Shown one piece after another: positions 61,857 through 64,000 of a stretch of DNA of 64,000 bases. A program made the translations under genes and the position numbers. Position 1 is the first letter of the stretch. Every line of letters begins with the position of its first letter. Under the pieces are notes generated by a model. The model was not told the origin of the DNA. It was given only the letters and a program-made list of their open reading frames with translations, and did not search any database. This DNA is from an uncultured Desulfuromusa sp. (GTDB lineage: Bacteria; Desulfobacterota; Desulfuromonadia; Desulfuromonadales; Geopsychrobacteraceae). The DNA lies in contig NZ_OY776574.1 in the NCBI RefSeq assembly GCF_963675815.1, positions 986,001 through 1,050,000 on the forward strand. Direction: 5' to 3'.

Positions 61857-63158
61857 ATGTCCGAAATCAGTATGACAATATTTCTGTTGTTTTCCCTTTT
61901 CGTTCTCCTCGGCAGTGGTATCTGGGTCGCGTTCTCACTGTTATCTGTCGGCTTGATGGGCATGTTGTTTTTTACCGAAGCCCCCCTGGGTGAAGTTCTG
62001 GCCACAACCGTCTGGGGTGCCAGTAATTCCTGGTCACTGGCCGCTCTGCCCTTGTTTGTCTGGATGGGAGAAATCCTCTTTCGCTCTCGTCTTTCTGAAG
62101 ATATGTTTTCCGGACTCTCCCCCTGGCTGACACGCCTGCCGGGCAGGCTTCTTCATGTAAATATTTTTGGCAGTGGTATTTTTGCTGCAGTTTCAGGTTC
62201 ATCAGCAGCAACAGCAGCCACCATCGGCAAAATGTCCATCCCTGAACTAACCAAACGTCAATACCCGGTCAATATGGTGATCGGTACACTCGCCGGTTCA
62301 GCGACCCTGGGCCTGCTGATACCACCTTCGATTATTCTGATTGTTTACGGCGTGGCAACGGAACAATCAATCGCCAGACTATTTATTGGAGGAATCCTGC
62401 CGGGGCTGCTGCTGGTCGCTCTGTTTATCGGCTATGTTGTGATCTGGTCACTTGTACATCCAAACCAGATTCCAGCGGGCGATGAGGCGGTTTCTTTCAG
62501 GGAACGGATGCAGCGTTCCCAACGGCTGATTCCCGTCATTTTGTTGATTGGCGGTGTCATCGGGTCCATCTACTCCGGGATCGCGTCTCCGACCGATGCC
62601 GCTGCAGTAGGGGTCGCTCTGTCGTTACTGCTTTCGAAGCATACCGGCACCCTCAACAAGCAAACGTTTCTTGATGGCCTGATGGGGGCAACAAAGACTT
62701 CGTGTATGATCGCCTTCATCCTTGCCGGTGCTGCGTTTCTTACTGTTGCCATGGGTTTTACCGGGATTCCCCGCATGTTGGCTGCCTGGATTGCCGCCCT
62801 GGGACTTTCGCCTTACGCATTGCTCGGCGTTCTTACTATTTTCTTCATTATCCTCGGATGTTTTCTGGATGGCATCTCTGTCGTGGTATTGACAACCTCA
62901 ATCGTCATGCCCATGGTGGAGCAAGCCGGGATCGACCCGTTCTGGTTTGGAATTTTTGTGGTTATAGTCGTTGAAATGTCACAGATAACCCCGCCTGTCG
63001 GGTTTAACCTGTTTGTCATTCAGGGATTGACAGGACTTGATATCTTGCGCGTGGCCTATGCCGCGGTTCCTTTTTTTCTGCTCCTGCTGGTTGCGCTTGC
63101 CCTGATTGTCGTGTTCCCATCCATCGTCACAATCTTACCGGATATGATGGGGGGATGA
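61857..63158 (+). CDS. dctM: TRAP transporter large permease DctM
   Basis: DctM is the sodium-coupled transport subunit. The 433-residue protein has about twelve helices with the family core features LFVWMGEILFRS, AAVSGSSAATAATIGKM, GTLAGSATLGLLIPPSIILIVYGV and PPVGFNLFVIQGLTG. Length and order after dctP and dctQ are as expected. Confidence 0.93.
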   Translation: MSEISMTIFLLFSLFVLLGSGIWVAFSLLSVGLMGMLFFTEAPLGEVLATTVWGASNSWSLAALPLFVWMGEILFRSRLSEDMFSGLSPWLTRLPGRLLHVNIFGSGIFAAVSGSSAATAATIGKMSIPELTKRQYPVNMVIGTLAGSATLGLLIPPSIILIVYGVATEQSIARLFIGGILPGLLLVALFIGYVVIWSLVHPNQIPAGDEAVSFRERMQRSQRLIPVILLIGGVIGSIYSGIASPTDAAAVGVALSLLLSKHTGTLNKQTFLDGLMGATKTSCMIAFILAGAAFLTVAMGFTGIPRMLAAWIAALGLSPYALLGVLTIFFIILGCFLDGISVVVLTTSIVMPMVEQAGIDPFWFGIFVVIVVEMSQITPPVGFNLFVIQGLTGLDILRVAYAAVPFFLLLLVALALIVVFPSIVTILPDMMGG

Positions 63159-63170
63159 AAACTTTTCGTG

Positions 63171-63692
63171 CTACAAAGAAGCTGCAGCTCTGGACGCCTG
63201 ATCGTACAGTCCTGAAAGCAATCGCATTAAAGATGCTGCCTCGCTGATCTCAGAACCTTCTTTCTCCAGATTCCGGTACACGGAGGTCAGGCAGCGTTCG
63301 CGAATATCCCGGTATTCCTTGCAAACCCGGGCTCCCTCTTTCGTGGTTTTATAAAATATCTCTTTGCCACGCTTTTCTTTTTGCAGCAACTCCAGTTTCA
63401 CCAATTTTTTTAGCGAATAATTGACCGTATGGCTGTCCTCTACATGCAGAACAAAGCAAATGTCAGTCAGGCGCTTTTCACGACTTCTGTGATTGACATT
63501 GTGCAGAACCAACACGTCCAACGGACTGAAATCCTGGTGCCCGACCGCACTCATACAACGAATCATCCAACGGGTAAATGCATTATGAGCGATGATCATT
63601 CCATACTCAAATTCACTGAGCTGCCAACTGTCTGGCGAAGTCAAATGCTCCGATGAGACAATCGGCACAACCGGCTTCATGGATTCATCCAT
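63171..63692 (-). CDS. MarR-like winged-helix transcription regulator
   Basis: The 173-residue protein has a MarR-type arrangement: an N-terminal dimer helix (EYGMIIAHNAFTRWMIRCMSAVG), a winged helix (LDVLVLHNVNHRSREKRLTDICFVLHVEDSHTVNYSLKKLVKLELLQKEK and the wing RGKEIFYKTTKEG) and a C-terminal helix. The family includes regulators of HTH type controlling aromatic and organic-acid catabolism. It converges on dctM and is the likely regulator of the nearby TRAP/oxoprolinase genes. The start has GGAGGAAG. Confidence 0.82.
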   Translation of the reverse strand: MDESMKPVVPIVSSEHLTSPDSWQLSEFEYGMIIAHNAFTRWMIRCMSAVGHQDFSPLDVLVLHNVNHRSREKRLTDICFVLHVEDSHTVNYSLKKLVKLELLQKEKRGKEIFYKTTKEGARVCKEYRDIRERCLTSVYRNLEKEGSEISEAASLMRLLSGLYDQASRAAASL

Positions 63693-63744
63693 TTGCTTCC
63701 TCCATTCTGAGTCCCGTCGATCCTCTTTCCATAGTATCTAGCCA

Positions 63745-64000
63745 TCAATCCTGTTCTGCGGCAATTTCGGCCGCTCTTAAACAGGAAGTCAAACGACCAT
63801 CAAATTCTACAATTTCCGGAACTTGCTCTGCACATTGCGCTGTTGCAAAGGGGCAACGGGTATGAAAGACACAACCGGATGGTGGGGAAAGTGGCGAAGG
63901 AAGCTCACCGGAAAGAATCACCCGCTGTTTCCGGTTCTGGGCTTTCAGGTGGGGCGTTGATGCCAACAACGCCTGGGTGTAGGGATGCCGGGGGCAAGAA
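63745..64000 (-). CDS. Oligopeptide/dipeptide ABC transporter ATP-binding protein, C-terminal end
   Basis: The frame is open to the window edge and ends at 63745. The visible about 84 residues start RHPYTQALLASTP and contain the Cys-rich C-terminal oligopeptide/dipeptide transporter domain: PPSGCVFHTRCPFATAQCAEQVP and LTSCLRAAEIA. The final Cys set binds no known cofactor but is the hallmark of the OppD/OppF/DppD/DppF C-terminus. The Walker motifs lie outside the window. It follows or shares a unit with other peptide ABC genes beyond the edge. Confidence 0.85.
   Translation of the reverse strand, partial: SCPRHPYTQALLASTPHLKAQNRKQRVILSGELPSPLSPPSGCVFHTRCPFATAQCAEQVPEIVEFDGRLTSCLRAAEIAAEQD

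Noticed and set aside
1..64000. tRNA, rRNA or CRISPR arrays
   Set aside because: None was seen on either strand by eye; a dedicated tRNA search was not possible.

Overview
The window looks like chromosomal DNA of a motile anaerobic or respiratory deltaproteobacterium, most likely of the Desulfuromonadales (Geobacter, Desulfuromonas and Pelobacter relatives). This rests on the gene order of one very large flagellar locus headed by sigma-54 type (-24/-12) promoters, a futalosine-route menaquinone cluster (mqnP-like, ubiX-like, mqnE, mqnC), and a DctPQM TRAP transporter beside a fused hydantoinase/oxoprolinase. The exact genus cannot be set from the sequence alone. No rRNA, tRNA or CRISPR array was seen. 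LAYOUT: 0-6.3 kb holds housekeeping and metabolic genes: the 5' end of a transaldolase-family gene, a YHS-domain membrane protein, folK, a VOC protein, glgC, two EamA transporters and an M23 murein hydrolase. 6.4-37.0 kb is one almost unbroken plus-strand flagellar locus: a large secreted TPR protein, flgB-flgC-fliE-fliF-fliG-fliH-fliI-fliJ, a MotE-like chaperone, fliK, flgD, a small flagellar-operon protein and flgE; then a terminator and a second sigma-54 promoter; then motA-motB-fliL-fliM-fliN-fliO-fliP-fliQ-fliR-flhB-flhA-flhF-flhG-fliA, a DUF2802 protein and flgF-flgG-flgA-flgH-flgI-flgJ. Together they encode the rod, hook, export gate, C ring, stator, P and L rings, the placement and number regulators FlhF and FlhG, and sigma-28. 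Filament genes (fliC, fliD, flgK, flgL) and flgM lie outside. 37.1-51.0 kb holds xthA, a Cys/His-rich small protein, an MFS transporter with a YqaA protein, the menaquinone cluster, hisC, mutY, rnd, an MgtC-like protein, fumC, another EamA transporter and an HD phosphohydrolase. 51.05-56.2 kb is a small accessory island. It is bounded on the left by a decayed copy of the last ~200 bp of the oxoprolinase gene whose intact copy ends at the right edge, an arrangement typical of elements that insert into the 3' end of a gene. Inside are a mobile mystery protein A/B pair (XRE regulator plus Fic enzyme) and a tightly spaced three-gene operon: a winged-helix/PD-(D/E)XK nuclease-like protein, a complete Ser/Thr kinase and an unrecognised, probably TIM-barrel, protein. 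A ~105-bp repeat with a pairing-conserved hairpin sits at the edge of each cassette. This island is the best candidate in the window for an undescribed (defence-like) system. 56.2-64.0 kb is a catabolic/uptake cluster: the 1201-residue hydantoinase A/B (5-oxoprolinase-like) enzyme, divergent dctP-dctQ-dctM, a MarR-like regulator, and the 3' end of an oligopeptide ABC ATPase gene running off the window.
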